64,000 bases of DNA, taken from Ruminococcus sp. GTDB taxonomy: Bacteria > Bacillota > Clostridia > Oscillospirales > Acutalibacteraceae. A program made the position numbers and the translations under genes. Under the pieces are notes generated by a model, which was not told where the DNA came from, ran no database searches, and saw nothing but the letters and a program-made list of their open reading frames with translations. This document shows positions 25,813-34,031 of the stretch, piece after piece. Location of the stretch: the NCBI GenBank assembly GCA_004556705.1, contig SFGA01000005.1, positions 62,001 through 126,000 on the forward strand, in the 5' to 3' direction. How positions within the stretch are numbered: the stretch's first letter is position 1; every line of letters starts with the position of its first letter.

Positions 25813-25977
25813 TGCAAAGCCCGAATAAAGCGGCTGTTCTGTGGGCTTTTGCCACCGCTTATAAGCCGTTGCTGATTTGCACATTAACATTCTATGTAAT
25901 TTTCCGTCAATGTTTCAAAAATTGATTTAAAATTTTGCAAGTAATAATATTAGTCTTAATTCACAACAACAGCAAGT

Positions 25978-26300
25978 TAAGGCTCCCTTGTAAAGGGAGC
26001 TGTCGTTTTTTTGGAACAAAAAAATGACTGAGGGATTTTTACAAAATCATATAAAATCAACCTTACAATCCCTCCGAGTTGCCTACGGCAACCCACCTCC
26101 CTTTACACAAGGGAGGCTGAAATGCGGTTGTCCGTCGGCTCGATTATACATCAAATTTCCTGCGGACAGGGGCGAGCCCTGTCCCTACGGTCGCATAAAT
26201 TATTAATTTTGATGAAACACAAGCTCCCTCTGACGAGGGAGCTGTTGAGCGTAGCGAAACTGAGGGAGAGAAAGCAATAAAAATCAAACTTTCGTTATCT
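25978..26300. repeat. Cluster of interspersed hairpin repeats
   Basis: 25981-26040 (GGCTCCCTTGTAAAGGGAGCTGTCG then AAAAATGACTGAGGG) and 26222-26300 (GCTCCCTCTGACGAGGGAGCTG then CTGAGGGAGAGAAAGCAATA) are diverged members of the family seen intact at 54412-54543. Between them are the inverted copy of 1747-1806 (26061-26115) and the GGACAGGGGCGAGCCCTGTCC palindrome (26160-26190). The remaining gap of 25813-26390 holds no credible gene. Confidence 0.8.
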
Positions 26301-26390
26301 CTCCTTCGTTAGAATGCCATTATAATATGATAATTTACGGCTGAAATCACAATAAAATATACCTACACCATTGGATGTAAAATTCACAAC

Positions 26391-26419
26391 AAAAATGCAC
26401 CCTCAAAAGAGGGTGCATA
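26391..26419 (-). terminator. Terminator of pheST
   Basis: The minus-strand stem ATGCACCCTC/GAGGGTGCAT has a TTTT loop and is followed by TTTTGTTG, 27 nt after the pheT stop. Confidence 0.85.
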
Positions 26420-26445
26420 AACATAGATAACTTATTAAATCAAAA

Positions 26446-28827
26446 TCAGCTTCGAAGCTTAATTCCGATTTTCTCAAGAGCCTTGACAGCCTTTCCGACT
26501 GCGCTGTCTGCATCCTCGTCAGTAAGGGTTCTTTCGCCCGAACGAAGCTTTAAGCTGAACGCAACGCTCTTCATACCGCTTTCAACCTGACTGCCCTCGT
26601 AAACGTCAAACAAAGAAATGTTTTCGAGAGTTTTGCCGATTGCCGAAGCAATAACCTTTTCAAGCGATACAACGGGAATACTCTTTTCGCAAACAAATGC
26701 CAAGTCTCTTGTAAGAGCAGGGAATTTGGGGAGGGGAGTATAAACCTTTTCTACAAGTCTGTTTTCAAACAAAACATCCATTGAAATTTGTGCCACATAG
26801 CAGCGAGTGCCGATTGAATAGTTACTTCTGATGCTCGGATGAACTTCGCCGAATATTGCCAATTTCTTACCGTTTACGCTGATAACGGCAGCTCTGCCCG
26901 GATGGAATATCGTATTATCCGAAAGTCTGTCAATATCGTAATTCTTAATACCGACAGCGTTCATAACCGTTTCAACAACGCCCTTGATATTAAAGAAATC
27001 GTATTTTTCGCCGTAAAGACCGATTGTAACAAGCGACGGCTCGTCGGGAAGCTCTTCTGTACCGTTTGACTTATAAACAGGTCCGATTTCATAAATTGCA
27101 GCTTCTGCATTACGGTTGTTATAGTTCTTTGAAAGCACCTGAAGAATTGACGGAATTGCCGTTGTTCTCATAACCGAGGTGTCCTCGCCTAAGGGGTTGG
27201 AAATTACAACGCAGTTGCGAAGCTCACTGTCCTTAGGAAGCATAATTTTGTCAAATTCCTTAGGACTGATAAATGTGTATGTGCAAACCTCCGAATATCC
27301 TGCCGAAAGCATAGCTTCGTTTACCTTCTTTTCAAGCATTTGTTCGTCAGTATATCTGCCGTCGGCAACACCTGAAAGTGCTCTGTCGGGGATTTTGTCA
27401 TATCCGTAAAATCTTGCTATCTCCTCGGAAATATCAGCCTGATGCTCAATATCGTTTCTGAATGACGGAGCAATAATCATACCGTCCTTAACCTCAAAGC
27501 CGATTTTTTCAAGAATTTTCTTCTGCTCGTCTGCTGTGAGGTCAATACCGATAAAGCTGTTAACCCATTCAGGCTTGAAGGGGAGTGTAACGGGAGTTTT
27601 ATCGCTGTGGTCACAGTCAACAACACCGCCGACAACATCGCCTGCATCAAGCATTTCAACCAGCTGCAAAGCACGGGTAAGCGAACGCAAGCAGCCTGTT
27701 GCATCAAGCTCTTTTTCGTATCTTGCAGAAGCCTCTGTTCTCATTCCGAGAGCCTTTGCCGTGCGTCTTACAGAAACACCGTTGAACATAGCCGATTCAA
27801 ATACGATTGTGGTTGTATCGTCCATAATTCCCGAGTATTCGCCGCCCATAACACCTGCAACGGCAACGGGCTTGTTCTCGTCTGCAATAACAAGCATTTC
27901 GGAGTTAAGCTCTCTTTCAATACCGTCAAGAGTTGTGATTTTTTCGCCGTTTTCAGCTCTGCGTACAATAACCTTGTTACCGTCAAGGTATCTAAGGTCA
28001 AATGCGTGCATAGGCTGACCGAATTCAAGCATAACATAGTTTGTAATATCGACAATGTTGTTTATAGGACGAACTCCGCAAGCACGAAGTCTTTCTCTCA
28101 TCCATCTTGGAGAGGGTTTAATTCTGACATTTTCAACAACAGCGCCCGCATATCTGTAACAAAGAGACGGCTCTTTAATTTCAACGGAAAGTATATCATT
28201 TACATCGCCGTGAGTGCTTTTAACCTCGGGTGTGGGAACGTTAAGCTCTGCGTCAAAGGTTGCGGCAGCTTCTCTTGCAAGACCGACAATTGAAAGACAG
28301 TCGGCTCTGTTAGAAGTGATTTCAAACTCTGTAACAACATCATCAAGACCGATAGCCTCGTGGATATCCTTGCCGAGCGTTAAATCGCAATCGTCGCCCA
28401 ATACGAAAATACCGTCTTCGACAGCATAGGGAAAATCGTGGATTGTAAGACCGAGTTCGCCGAGAGAGCAGAGCATACCGTTTGACTCAACGCCACGAAG
28501 CTTACCTTTCTTAATGTGGTGTCCGCCTACAACATAGCTGTTATCCATAGCAACAGGAACAATATCGCCAACTTTAAGGTTCTGTGCGCCTGTAACAATC
28601 TGAATATCCTCGGGTGTGCCGACGTTTATCTGACATATCCAAAGATGGTCTGAATCGGGGTGCTTTTCGAGTGAATCGACTCTGCCCACAACAACATTTT
28701 TAATTTCTTCGCCCTCTTTTTCAAAGCCCTCAACCTTTGAGCCCGAAATAGTCATACCGTCTGCAAACTGCTTGTCGGTAACATCAAGGGTAACATAATC
28801 GCTCATCCATTTTTTTGATAAATTCAT
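26446..28827 (-). CDS. pheT: Phenylalanyl-tRNA synthetase beta subunit
   Basis: 793 residues, the usual length. Domains in order: EMAP-type tRNA-binding fold (about 40-150, KHPDSDHLWICQINVG), B3/B4 editing domain (about 205-370, RWMRERLRACGVRPINNIVD and EASARYEKELD), B5 domain (about 400-470), catalytic-like core, and the C-terminal ferredoxin-like anticodon-binding domain (KFPALTRDLAFVCEK). It pairs with the alpha subunit to charge tRNA-Phe. It follows pheS by 12 nt and is controlled by the T-box upstream. Confidence 0.97.
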   Translation of the reverse strand: MNLSKKWMSDYVTLDVTDKQFADGMTISGSKVEGFEKEGEEIKNVVVGRVDSLEKHPDSDHLWICQINVGTPEDIQIVTGAQNLKVGDIVPVAMDNSYVVGGHHIKKGKLRGVESNGMLCSLGELGLTIHDFPYAVEDGIFVLGDDCDLTLGKDIHEAIGLDDVVTEFEITSNRADCLSIVGLAREAAATFDAELNVPTPEVKSTHGDVNDILSVEIKEPSLCYRYAGAVVENVRIKPSPRWMRERLRACGVRPINNIVDITNYVMLEFGQPMHAFDLRYLDGNKVIVRRAENGEKITTLDGIERELNSEMLVIADENKPVAVAGVMGGEYSGIMDDTTTIVFESAMFNGVSVRRTAKALGMRTEASARYEKELDATGCLRSLTRALQLVEMLDAGDVVGGVVDCDHSDKTPVTLPFKPEWVNSFIGIDLTADEQKKILEKIGFEVKDGMIIAPSFRNDIEHQADISEEIARFYGYDKIPDRALSGVADGRYTDEQMLEKKVNEAMLSAGYSEVCTYTFISPKEFDKIMLPKDSELRNCVVISNPLGEDTSVMRTTAIPSILQVLSKNYNNRNAEAAIYEIGPVYKSNGTEELPDEPSLVTIGLYGEKYDFFNIKGVVETVMNAVGIKNYDIDRLSDNTIFHPGRAAVISVNGKKLAIFGEVHPSIRSNYSIGTRCYVAQISMDVLFENRLVEKVYTPLPKFPALTRDLAFVCEKSIPVVSLEKVIASAIGKTLENISLFDVYEGSQVESGMKSVAFSLKLRSGERTLTDEDADSAVGKAVKALEKIGIKLRS

Positions 28828-28839
28828 CTCGACACCTCC

Positions 28840-29859
28840 TTAAAACTGACTCAAGAAACGCATATCGTTTTCAAACAACAAGCGCATATCGTCAATATTA
28901 AATCTAAACATTGTAAGTCTTTCAAGACCGATACCAAACGCATAACCCGTATATTTTTCGGAGTCAACACCGCCGTTTTGAAGAACCTTCGGGTGAACCA
29001 TACCGCCTCCGAGTATCTCTACCCAGCCTTCGCCCTTACACATAGGACAACCCTTACCGCCGCATTTGAAGCAGGTAACGTCAATTTCGCATGACGGTTC
29101 TGTAAAGGGGAAATGGTGCGGTCTTAAACGAATTTCGGTGTTTTCGCCGTAAAGACGCTTTGCAAACTGCATAAGATTACCCTTTAAGTCGCCCATTGTA
29201 ATACCCTCGTCAACAACAAGTCCCTCAATCTGATGGAAATAGGGAGAGTGTGTTGCGTCAACGGCATCCGAACGGTAAACTCTGCCGGGTGCGATAATCC
29301 TGATAGGCGGATTTTGCTTTTCCATAACTCTGATTTGAACAGGGGAGGTCTGAGTTCTCAAAAGCATCTTTTCCGTAATATAGAAGGTGTCCTGAGTATC
29401 TCTTGCAGGGTGATCGGGCGGAAGATTGAGAGCTTCAAAGTTGTAATAATCCCATTCAACCTCGGGACCTGTCGCAATCTGGAAGCCCATACCTATAAAT
29501 ATGTCCTTAACCTCGTCAAGCACGATTGAAAGCGGATGCTTGTGACCGATAGGTGCAACAACACCGGGGAGCGTAACGTCGATAGTTTCGTTTGCGAGCT
29601 TTGCTTCAAGCTCTTTTTCCTTTAATTGAGCTGTTTTCTCCTTGAGCATTTCCTCAATACTCTGTCTTACTTCGTTTGCAAGCTGACCTATTTTCGGTCT
29701 TTCCTCTGCGGAAAGCGTACCCATCTGCTTGAGAATAGCGGTTAATTTGCCTTTCTTACCAAGAACCTGAACTCTGAAATTTTCAAGCTCTTGAATACTT
29801 GAAAGCTCGGCTAATTCAGCTTTTGCAGACTCGTGAATTTTGCTGAGTTGTTCTTTCAT
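28840..29859 (-). CDS. pheS: Phenylalanyl-tRNA synthetase alpha subunit
   Basis: 339 residues. An N-terminal coiled coil (about 1-85) is followed by the class II catalytic core. Motif 2 is the PGRVYRSDAVDATHSPYFHQ region, and motif 3 is YAFGIGLERLTM. It contains GGKGCPMCKGEGWVEILGGGM, the usual Cys-rich insertion. It is the catalytic half of PheRS. The gene is preceded by a T-box leader with a Phe specifier and followed directly by pheT. Confidence 0.97.
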   Translation of the reverse strand: MKEQLSKIHESAKAELAELSSIQELENFRVQVLGKKGKLTAILKQMGTLSAEERPKIGQLANEVRQSIEEMLKEKTAQLKEKELEAKLANETIDVTLPGVVAPIGHKHPLSIVLDEVKDIFIGMGFQIATGPEVEWDYYNFEALNLPPDHPARDTQDTFYITEKMLLRTQTSPVQIRVMEKQNPPIRIIAPGRVYRSDAVDATHSPYFHQIEGLVVDEGITMGDLKGNLMQFAKRLYGENTEIRLRPHHFPFTEPSCEIDVTCFKCGGKGCPMCKGEGWVEILGGGMVHPKVLQNGGVDSEKYTGYAFGIGLERLTMFRFNIDDMRLLFENDMRFLSQF

Positions 29860-29902
29860 TTTTCTCTTCCTTTCGATATTGAAATAAACATATTAACAAA
29901 AC

Positions 29903-30150
29903 AAAAACTCCGCCCCAAATTGGGACGGAGAAAAATACCGTAAACCACCCGATTGGAAAAGAGCTAACACTCCCTCGCCCGTAACGGAGGCTGCCGTTGT
30001 GACCTACTAAAGGTTCAGCCACACCACTCCAAAGTGAAATTTCAATCTGCCGTCGGAATAAACTTGCTCGCAGCTAATGCAAATTCTCTCTTGAATTCGT
30101 AAAATCGGTAAATCTACTGACCTTTTTCACAGTGTTTTTCGGATTTGTTC
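29903..30150 (-). promoter_or_regulatory. T-box riboswitch (Phe) upstream of pheST
   Basis: On the minus strand, Stem I begins after AAAAAGG and includes GTCAGTAGA (AGTA-type bulge). A GAAATTTCACTTTGGAG segment carries a likely Phe specifier TTC at 30036-30038. The antiterminator region has GGGTGGTTTACGG, a variant of the usual GGGTGGTACCGCG. The intrinsic terminator is CTCCGTCCCAA/TTGGGGCGGAG plus T5 (29903-29932). Uncharged tRNA-Phe should stabilise the antiterminator and switch on pheST. The specifier placement is my reading of the loop and should be verified. Confidence 0.85.
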
Positions 30151-30163
30151 TGTTTGCTCTTAT

Positions 30164-30191
30164 AGTATAACATAAATAATCATTTTTGCAA
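30164..30191 (-). promoter_or_regulatory. pheST promoter
   Basis: The minus strand gives TTGCAA (30186-30191), 16 nt, TATACT (30164-30169), placing the start of transcription near the 5' end of the T-box. Confidence 0.65.
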
Positions 30192-30233
30192 TAACTTTTT
30201 TTGACGAAATTTTAACAAATTTAGGTTATTCTC

Positions 30234-30261
30234 TTGAAAAAATTTTTTAATGTTGTATAAT
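30234..30261 (+). promoter_or_regulatory. Promoter of the SDR island (plus strand)
   Basis: TTGAAA (30234-30239), 16 nt, TATAAT (30256-30261), 36 nt before the ATG at 30297. It diverges from the pheST promoter, with only about 42 nt between the two -35 boxes. Confidence 0.7.
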
Positions 30262-30296
30262 ATACAAGATATAAATAAAAATGAAGGAGTGTGCTT

Positions 30297-31130
30297 ATGA
30301 ACACTAACTGGATGAATAACAAAACTGTTATCATCACCGGTGCTTCAGGCGGTATGGGTAAGGGCGTTGCCGAACGTCTCATCAAGGAACACGGCTGTAC
30401 TGTCATCGGTATTGCAAGAAGCGAAGAAAAAATGAAAAAGGTTGTTGAAGAACTCGGCGAGTATGCAGACAAGTTCTCTTATCAGCTTTTCGACGTTTCT
30501 GTTGAGCAGAATTGGATTGATTTTGTTACTTATCTCAAAGATAATAACATTCATCCCGACGTTCTTATCAACAATGCCGGAATTCTTCCTAAGTTTGACA
30601 GATTTCAGAATTACACAATCGACTACATAAAGAAGGCTATGGATATTAACTTCTATTCGGCAGTTTATTCAATCCATGCTCTTTTGCCGGTGCTTCTTGA
30701 GTCATCAACACCCGCAATCATCAATGTTGACTCTTCTGCGGCTCTTATGACGCTTGCAGGCACATCGGTTTACTCGGCTTCAAAGGCTGCTTTGAAATCT
30801 CTTTCTGAGGCTCTCAGAGAGGAATTGAGAGGTAAGTGCTATGTCGGTATCGTTTGTCCCGGCTTTACAAAGACTGATATTTTCAGAGATCAGAGCTCAA
30901 CCGACGACAAGGGTACAAAGATGCTCAACGCAGTAAGCACACCTTGCGATAAAATGGTAAATATGATTATGAGAGACATTAAGCTCAAGCGTCCTCTCGG
31001 AGTTCACGGCTTCGACGCTGCGTTTATGAACTACTTCGGAAGAATTTTGCCTGTTCAGGGCGGCAGACTTTTCTCTGCCGTTATGAAGGCTTCAAAGCTT
31101 CCGTTGTTTGATCCCGTATTCAAAGACTAA
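30297..31130 (+). CDS. Classical short-chain dehydrogenase/reductase
   Basis: Start set at ATG 30297 (AAGGAG, 7-nt spacing) rather than the GTG two codons earlier. 277 residues. The cofactor motif TGASGGMGKG, the NNAG motif and the active site Tyr159-x3-Lys163 (YSASK) with an upstream Ser are all intact. An Arg-Ser after beta-2 (IARSEEK) suggests NADP(H). The C-terminus resembles DHRS/17-beta-HSD-like SDRs that act on hydrophobic alcohols or ketones. Codon use is strongly biased to the preferred set, which suggests high expression. It precedes another SDR-fold gene by 56 nt. Confidence 0.9.
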   Translation: MNTNWMNNKTVIITGASGGMGKGVAERLIKEHGCTVIGIARSEEKMKKVVEELGEYADKFSYQLFDVSVEQNWIDFVTYLKDNNIHPDVLINNAGILPKFDRFQNYTIDYIKKAMDINFYSAVYSIHALLPVLLESSTPAIINVDSSAALMTLAGTSVYSASKAALKSLSEALREELRGKCYVGIVCPGFTKTDIFRDQSSTDDKGTKMLNAVSTPCDKMVNMIMRDIKLKRPLGVHGFDAAFMNYFGRILPVQGGRLFSAVMKASKLPLFDPVFKD

Positions 31131-31186
31131 TAAAAACTAAGTTATTCATTCGGGCACAGCCCGTAAAAACATATTGGAGGTCCACT

Positions 31187-32212
31187 ATGAAAGTATTTAT
31201 GATCGGTGGTACAGGTCTTCTTGGTTGCGAAGCCGCAACTACTCTTATTAAAAGAGGCCACCAGGTAACAAGCGTTGCTCTTCCGCCTCTTCCGGAAGGC
31301 GCACCCATCCCCGAGGAGATGGAGATTATTTTCGGCGACATCAATAAGAAGTCGGACGAAGAAATCGAAAAGATGCTCGAGGGCTCTGACGTTTTCATCT
31401 TCGCAGCAGGCGTTGACGAGAGAGTTGAGTTCCCCGCACCTGTTATGGACTACTATTACAGATTCAACATTGCTCCTCTTGAGAGAATTTTCCCACTTTG
31501 CAAAAAAGCAGGTGTTAAGAGAGCAGTTGTTCTCGGTTCTTATTTTGCATATCTCAACAAAATAAGACCGGAAATGAAGCTTACCGAAAGAAACCCGTAT
31601 ATGAAATCAAGAATGGACCAGGAAAAGGTTTGTGAAGATGCTTGCGATGAGAATTTCTCGGCATGTGTTCTTGAGCTTCCCTACATTTTCGGTACACAGC
31701 CCGGCAGAAAGCCCGTTTGGACTGTTCTTATTGAGCAGATCGAGTTTATGGATAAATGGCCTTTCACAATGTATCCGAAGGGCGGTACTGCAATGCTTAC
31801 TTGCCGTCAGGTTGGTCAGGTTATCGCAGGTGCTGCTGAAAACAAAGCAGGTAAGAGCGGCTTTGAAGCAATCCCGATCGGTATGTACAACATGACATGG
31901 CCTGAGTTCCTTGCTATCGTATTTGATGCAAGAGGAATGCACGGCAGAAAGGTTGTTACTGTTGCTCCGTGGATGATGAGAATGGGTATGGGCAAAATCG
32001 TTAAGGATTACAAGAAGCGTGGAATTGATTCAGGTATGGATCCGATGCAGCTTCCCGACATCATGGACTACAACCTTTTCATTGACAAGAAGTATTGCCT
32101 TGAGTTGGGCGTAGAAGAGGACGATATCAAAGCTGCTATCACAGATTCGATTAAGGTTTCTCAGGCTGCATTCGACGGTAAGGTTAAGCTCCTTGAAATG
32201 AAGGGCGAATAA
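31187..32212 (+). CDS. NAD-dependent epimerase/dehydratase-family (atypical SDR) protein
   Basis: 341 residues behind a TTGGAGG site. The Rossmann motif is GGTGLLG (residues 7-13). Where extended SDRs carry Tyr-x3-Lys it has NPYMKSRMDQEK, i.e. Tyr-x3-Arg, so classical catalysis is uncertain. The conserved LPYIFGTQPGRKP segment is the usual substrate-loop position. Residues 230-320 form a Met-rich lid (APWMMRMGMGK). The product is unknown; redox or isomerase activity on a small molecule is plausible. It shares the island and the codon bias with the genes on either side. Confidence 0.82.
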   Translation: MKVFMIGGTGLLGCEAATTLIKRGHQVTSVALPPLPEGAPIPEEMEIIFGDINKKSDEEIEKMLEGSDVFIFAAGVDERVEFPAPVMDYYYRFNIAPLERIFPLCKKAGVKRAVVLGSYFAYLNKIRPEMKLTERNPYMKSRMDQEKVCEDACDENFSACVLELPYIFGTQPGRKPVWTVLIEQIEFMDKWPFTMYPKGGTAMLTCRQVGQVIAGAAENKAGKSGFEAIPIGMYNMTWPEFLAIVFDARGMHGRKVVTVAPWMMRMGMGKIVKDYKKRGIDSGMDPMQLPDIMDYNLFIDKKYCLELGVEEDDIKAAITDSIKVSQAAFDGKVKLLEMKGE

Positions 32213-32228
32213 TCACCTACATAAATTT

Positions 32229-32258
32229 AGGCGTTATCTTTTGATAACGCCTTTTTTA
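32229..32258 (+). terminator. Terminator after the second SDR gene
   Basis: The stem GGCGTTATC/GATAACGCC has a TTTT loop followed by T6. Confidence 0.88.
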
Positions 32259-32282
32259 TATTCAAAAAGGGGATAGGTAAAA

Positions 32283-32317
32283 GAAAACCGACTTGCTTTC
32301 GCAAGTCGGTTAGTTTT
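32283..32317 (-). terminator. Terminator of the zinc-ribbon SDR gene
   Basis: The minus-strand stem AACCGACTTGC/GCAAGTCGGTT has a GAAA-type loop followed by TTCTTTT. It faces the terminator at 32229-32258, so the two convergent units are well insulated. Confidence 0.85.
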
Positions 32318-32332
32318 ATTTTAAGCTTGTAA

Positions 32333-33898
32333 TTAGTGCTTAATGTCATCCCAAGCAACGCCGTTGATGTGGAACAACTCGTCGAAATCGTACTTGTTGT
32401 GCTCATCCTTAGTGTGGTTCGGATACCAAACCTGTGCGAAGAAGGGATTGGTCTTAGCGATTGCATCATAATCCCAAGCCTTGTGAGGAATGTAGCACTC
32501 GGGGCACCAATGTCCGCCAAGAAGAATAAGAGCAGGGCTTGCTTCGAATTCTGCACCGCAGTAACCGCATTTCCATTTAAGCTTTGTAGCCAAATCGCCC
32601 TTAGTCATTGTGTCGGAGAGGCACTCACCGCCACGGAACTCAGCCGCCTTCTTCATATCGTTGATATCAAGCTCTGATTCGGGCTTTGACTCATCATAGC
32701 CGTGGTCAAGCTTGAACTGCTCAGCTGCGCTGTTATCCTTATCAAACTTGATGATTTCGAAGTCCTCCCACTTTGAAGGAATCTTTTCCCATTCAGCCTT
32801 TGAGCCGAAGTAAGCGCTCATACGAACCTTATTGTCTTTAGCAACCCAGTCAAGAGTACCAAAGTCGGGAGTAGAAGCAATCTTCTTCATAAAGGGCTTA
32901 GCACAAGCAGCTACGAGACCCTTCGGAAGATATCTCGGAATCTTGAAGTAGAATTCAACCTGATCGGCAAGACGGTTGAAATAGTCCTTAACAGGAAGAT
33001 TTTCACGGAAGTGAAGGAAGTTTTCAAGCTTGTCGCCGTCTGCATAGAACTGACCGTGGAAGTTCTTTGTGATGAACCAGTTAGGATCAAAGAGCTTTTC
33101 GGGGCCTGCAAGACCGAGTGTGCCAAGAAGAAGGCACTCAAACTCATAGTTAGAAATTCTGTATTCCTTACCTGAACCGATGTTGTAGAAGTGATTCCAG
33201 AAGTCGCTGCCGAGGTTGCCCTTTGCATCTTCGTCGCAAAGGTTAGCAAGCAAACGTCCTGAGTCCTCAACAGTACACCACTCGAGAACGCCGTTGATCG
33301 GTACGTGGAACATGATCGGATCCATATTCTTAAGAATGTTGGGGTAGAGGATGCCTGACTGACGCATTACAACCCAGTTTTTAAGTCCGCTTTCAACAAA
33401 AACTGCCTCAGCACGGCACTTTGAAACTGCATAGTGGTCGTAGATTGAAACCTTAAGCGGGTCACCGCAACGGCCCCAATGGATGGGATAGTTTCTGTCG
33501 CCTGTTTCAGCAACGGTACCTATGTAGCAAACCTTAACTGCATCGGGGTTGGGCTGAGCCTTAACTGCATTGCAGATGTTTTCAGCAGCGCCGATATTTG
33601 TTTTCTGTGTTCTGTAAGGCTTCCAGTCAGCTGTGGGAGAAACCATACCGCCAACGTGGAGAACGTAGTCTGCGCCGTTTACAGCGTCGAGAACATCCTC
33701 GTACTTGGTAAGGTCGCCCCAAACGATTCTAACTGACGGATCGTTAAGGTAAGCCTTGAACTTTTCTCTGTTCTTTTCACTGCCTCTCAAAAGAAGAGTG
33801 ATGTTGAACTCGTCTTTTTTCGCATAAAGCTCTTTGAAGCCGGCAAAGCCCATGTTGCCAGAGCCACCGGTGAGCATTACGGTTTTCTTATCTGCCAT
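32333..33898 (-). CDS. Extended SDR (3-beta-HSD-like) fused to a C-terminal zinc ribbon
   Basis: Start set at ATG 33898 (ATGAGGTGG site), 521 residues, giving MADKKTVMLTGGSGNMG with the GxxGxxG motif at 11-17. The active site YAVSK (Tyr-x3-Lys) lies in IYDHYAVSKCRAE. The first 400 residues resemble NAD(P)-dependent 3-beta-hydroxysteroid dehydrogenase/epimerase folds. A zinc ribbon follows: Cys-x2-Cys at about 444-447 (KCGYCG) and again at about 465-468 (CPEC). That fusion is unusual. Sterol or other hydrophobic hydroxyls are possible substrates, but nothing in the sequence settles this. It has its own strong promoter and terminator. Confidence 0.85.
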   Translation of the reverse strand: MADKKTVMLTGGSGNMGFAGFKELYAKKDEFNITLLLRGSEKNREKFKAYLNDPSVRIVWGDLTKYEDVLDAVNGADYVLHVGGMVSPTADWKPYRTQKTNIGAAENICNAVKAQPNPDAVKVCYIGTVAETGDRNYPIHWGRCGDPLKVSIYDHYAVSKCRAEAVFVESGLKNWVVMRQSGILYPNILKNMDPIMFHVPINGVLEWCTVEDSGRLLANLCDEDAKGNLGSDFWNHFYNIGSGKEYRISNYEFECLLLGTLGLAGPEKLFDPNWFITKNFHGQFYADGDKLENFLHFRENLPVKDYFNRLADQVEFYFKIPRYLPKGLVAACAKPFMKKIASTPDFGTLDWVAKDNKVRMSAYFGSKAEWEKIPSKWEDFEIIKFDKDNSAAEQFKLDHGYDESKPESELDINDMKKAAEFRGGECLSDTMTKGDLATKLKWKCGYCGAEFEASPALILLGGHWCPECYIPHKAWDYDAIAKTNPFFAQVWYPNHTKDEHNKYDFDELFHINGVAWDDIKH

Positions 33899-33936
33899 AA
33901 TCTTCCACCTCATAAAAAATATATTATAATAATATA

Positions 33937-33964
33937 ATTATACCATATATGACCATATTGTCAA
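33937..33964 (-). promoter_or_regulatory. Promoter of the zinc-ribbon SDR gene
   Basis: The minus strand gives TTGACA (33959-33964), 16 nt, TATAAT (33937-33942). The spacer contains the repeat ATATGGTCATATATGG, a possible regulator site. Confidence 0.75.
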
Positions 33965-33984
33965 TAAAATAACACAATAAATAC

Positions 33985-34016
33985 GAAAAAAGCTCTCCAA
34001 AAATAGGAGAGCTTTT
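33985..34016 (-). terminator. Terminator of the anchored unknown gene
   Basis: The minus-strand stem AAGCTCTCC/GGAGAGCTT is followed by a T6 tract. Confidence 0.82.
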
Positions 34017-34031
34017 GATGTTTATCGATAC

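Noticed and set aside
27607..28293. Antisense frame over pheT (228 codons)
   Set aside because: Same reason: it runs opposite a well-supported essential gene and has no initiation signals.
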